Below the pieces are notes generated by a model. That model was given only the letters and a program-made list of their open reading frames with translations, was not told the DNA's origin and searched no databases. From Chloroflexi bacterium RBG_16_48_8 (GTDB lineage Bacteria; Chloroflexota; Anaerolineae; Anaerolineales; E44-bin32): a stretch of 6,564 nucleotides of DNA. Both the position numbers and the translations under genes were made by a program. Shown here piece after piece: positions 5,933 through 6,564 of the stretch (position 1 is its first letter; each line of letters opens with the position of its first letter). The DNA is taken from NCBI GenBank assembly GCA_001795115.1, contig MGNI01000160.1, positions 14,834 to 21,397 on the forward strand, written 5' to 3'.

Positions 5933-6564
5933 TCAAGCCATTTGCAATTCGAGAACGTCTTCACGCTTCACCCAAACATCCTGTCCGCTGCGTCGATCAT
6001 AAGCATCCATTTTGCCCAAGTGAATAAGCGTCTCAACCGCCGAGAGCGGCAAATCGAGCATCTGAGAGGCCTTATATTTGGGGATATAGGGGAATTTTTC
6101 AGAAAATCCCGGACGGTTCGTGATGCGCTCACGCCAGATTTCAGTTTCAAGCAAATCTGGGTGCTCAATCATGAATTCGTCGAAAGCCTCCTGGATGAAT
6201 TCATACTCATCGTGCGCCCACATCCCAAACAACCAGGTATGGATCAACGCAACGGGCCGGGAAAAGTAAGGGTGATAGCTAATTCCATCGATCTTCTTTA
6301 CTGGCAAGTAACTCTGTAGCAAATCATAGAAACCCTGTGGCCAGTTGACCAGGCCTGCCAGTGCAGCGACCTGGAGAGCATGCCGGTCAAATCGATCTGT
6401 GCTCAGCCCGAGGTACTGTTCAATCTGCTGTTTTTCCATAAGACAATCCTTCAACCCCTCAAATACCCGGTGGAGCACCAAAATTGATATGGGCGGCAAA
6501 CTCCAAAGAGCAGAACCAGGCGGTGGAGATAATTCCCACCAGGCCTGAAGTATTCCCTGTGCAT
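5933..6564 (-). CDS. TniQ/TnsD-like transposition protein, C-terminal part (5' end outside window)
   Basis: A minus-strand frame is open from the right edge to the TGA at 5935-5933; 209 residues are visible. It contains a TniQ-like segment NWPQGFYDLLQSYL (about residues 73-86 of the visible part). A C-terminal helix-turn-helix (about 162-203) reads KASQMLDLPLSAVETLIHLG followed by a short wing and VKREDVLEL, like the MerR/excisionase-type domains that end many TniQ proteins. TniQ/TnsD proteins choose the target site and recruit the TnsC/TniB ATPase. The expected N-terminal zinc-finger region would lie outside the window. If not truncated by the window, an alternative start at ATG 6439 (AAGGA seven bases upstream) would give a 168-aa protein. 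The neighbouring repeat array supports a transposition role. Assignment is by remembered family resemblance, so it is moderate; a generic helix-turn-helix protein is the alternative. Confidence 0.5.
   Translation of the reverse strand, partial: AQGILQAWWELSPPPGSALWSLPPISILVLHRVFEGLKDCLMEKQQIEQYLGLSTDRFDRHALQVAALAGLVNWPQGFYDLLQSYLPVKKIDGISYHPYFSRPVALIHTWLFGMWAHDEYEFIQEAFDEFMIEHPDLLETEIWRERITNRPGFSEKFPYIPKYKASQMLDLPLSAVETLIHLGKMDAYDRRSGQDVWVKREDVLELQMA

Larger units (their letters stand above)
5740..6564. mobile_element. putative left end of a Tn7/Tn5053-type transposon (continues beyond the window)
   Basis: The element is inferred from two features: an array of five similarly oriented repeat cores starting at a 5'-TGT (5740), and a TniQ-like gene inside it whose stop codon is about 55 bp from the last repeat. 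Elements with DDE transposases of the TnsB/TniA type start with TGT, carry several binding sites of about 19-22 bp at each end and usually make 5-bp target duplications; here that would be ATTGT at 5735-5739. The opposite end, transposase and ATPase genes would lie to the right. TGAGACT occurs elsewhere only once, inside the first flavoprotein gene (about 1775), so no second end is visible in the window. Confidence 0.5.

Overview
The window looks bacterial: Shine-Dalgarno sequences sit at good spacing before the genes, and sigma70-like promoter elements and short operons are visible. The predicted chemistry (a low-potential 2x[4Fe-4S] ferredoxin with AprA-like flavoproteins) suggests an anaerobe or facultative anaerobe. 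The phylum cannot be fixed from the sequence; Chloroflexota, Bacillota or a sulfate-reducer-like lineage are all possible.

Left part (about 474-4439, + strand): a redox cluster. Two tandem paralogous flavoproteins of 579 and 582 aa belong to the AprA/SdhA/FrdA/L-aspartate oxidase superfamily and resemble AprA most. They are about two-thirds identical by eye. An 87-aa AprB-like ferredoxin with two CxxC-type [4Fe-4S] clusters follows. The second flavoprotein and the ferredoxin are tightly coupled: 14 bp apart, with the Shine-Dalgarno overlapping the stop codon. The first flavoprotein has its own leader carrying two hairpins and is separated from the second by 199 bp with a candidate promoter. 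The layout is that of an AprAB-type oxidoreductase with a duplicated catalytic subunit. The positions that mark succinate/fumarate or APS chemistry are replaced in both copies, so the substrate is unknown.

Middle part (4501-5491, - strand): a complete RES-Xre type II toxin-antitoxin operon, antitoxin first, with a GTGA overlap to the toxin. It has a well-formed promoter (TTGCAA-17-TATAAT), and three evenly spaced operator-like half sites lie between the promoter and the start codon. It converges on the ferredoxin gene.

Right part (about 5740-6564): what looks like one end of a Tn7/Tn5053-type transposon. A perfectly abutting pair of 38-bp repeats begins with TGT and is followed by degenerate copies of the same TGAGACT-centred core at 21-23 bp spacing. 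Just inside is a minus-strand gene, cut by the window edge, with a TniQ/TnsD-like C-terminal region and a terminal helix-turn-helix. The rest of the element would lie to the right, outside the window. The first ~380 bases hold no gene that I can support.
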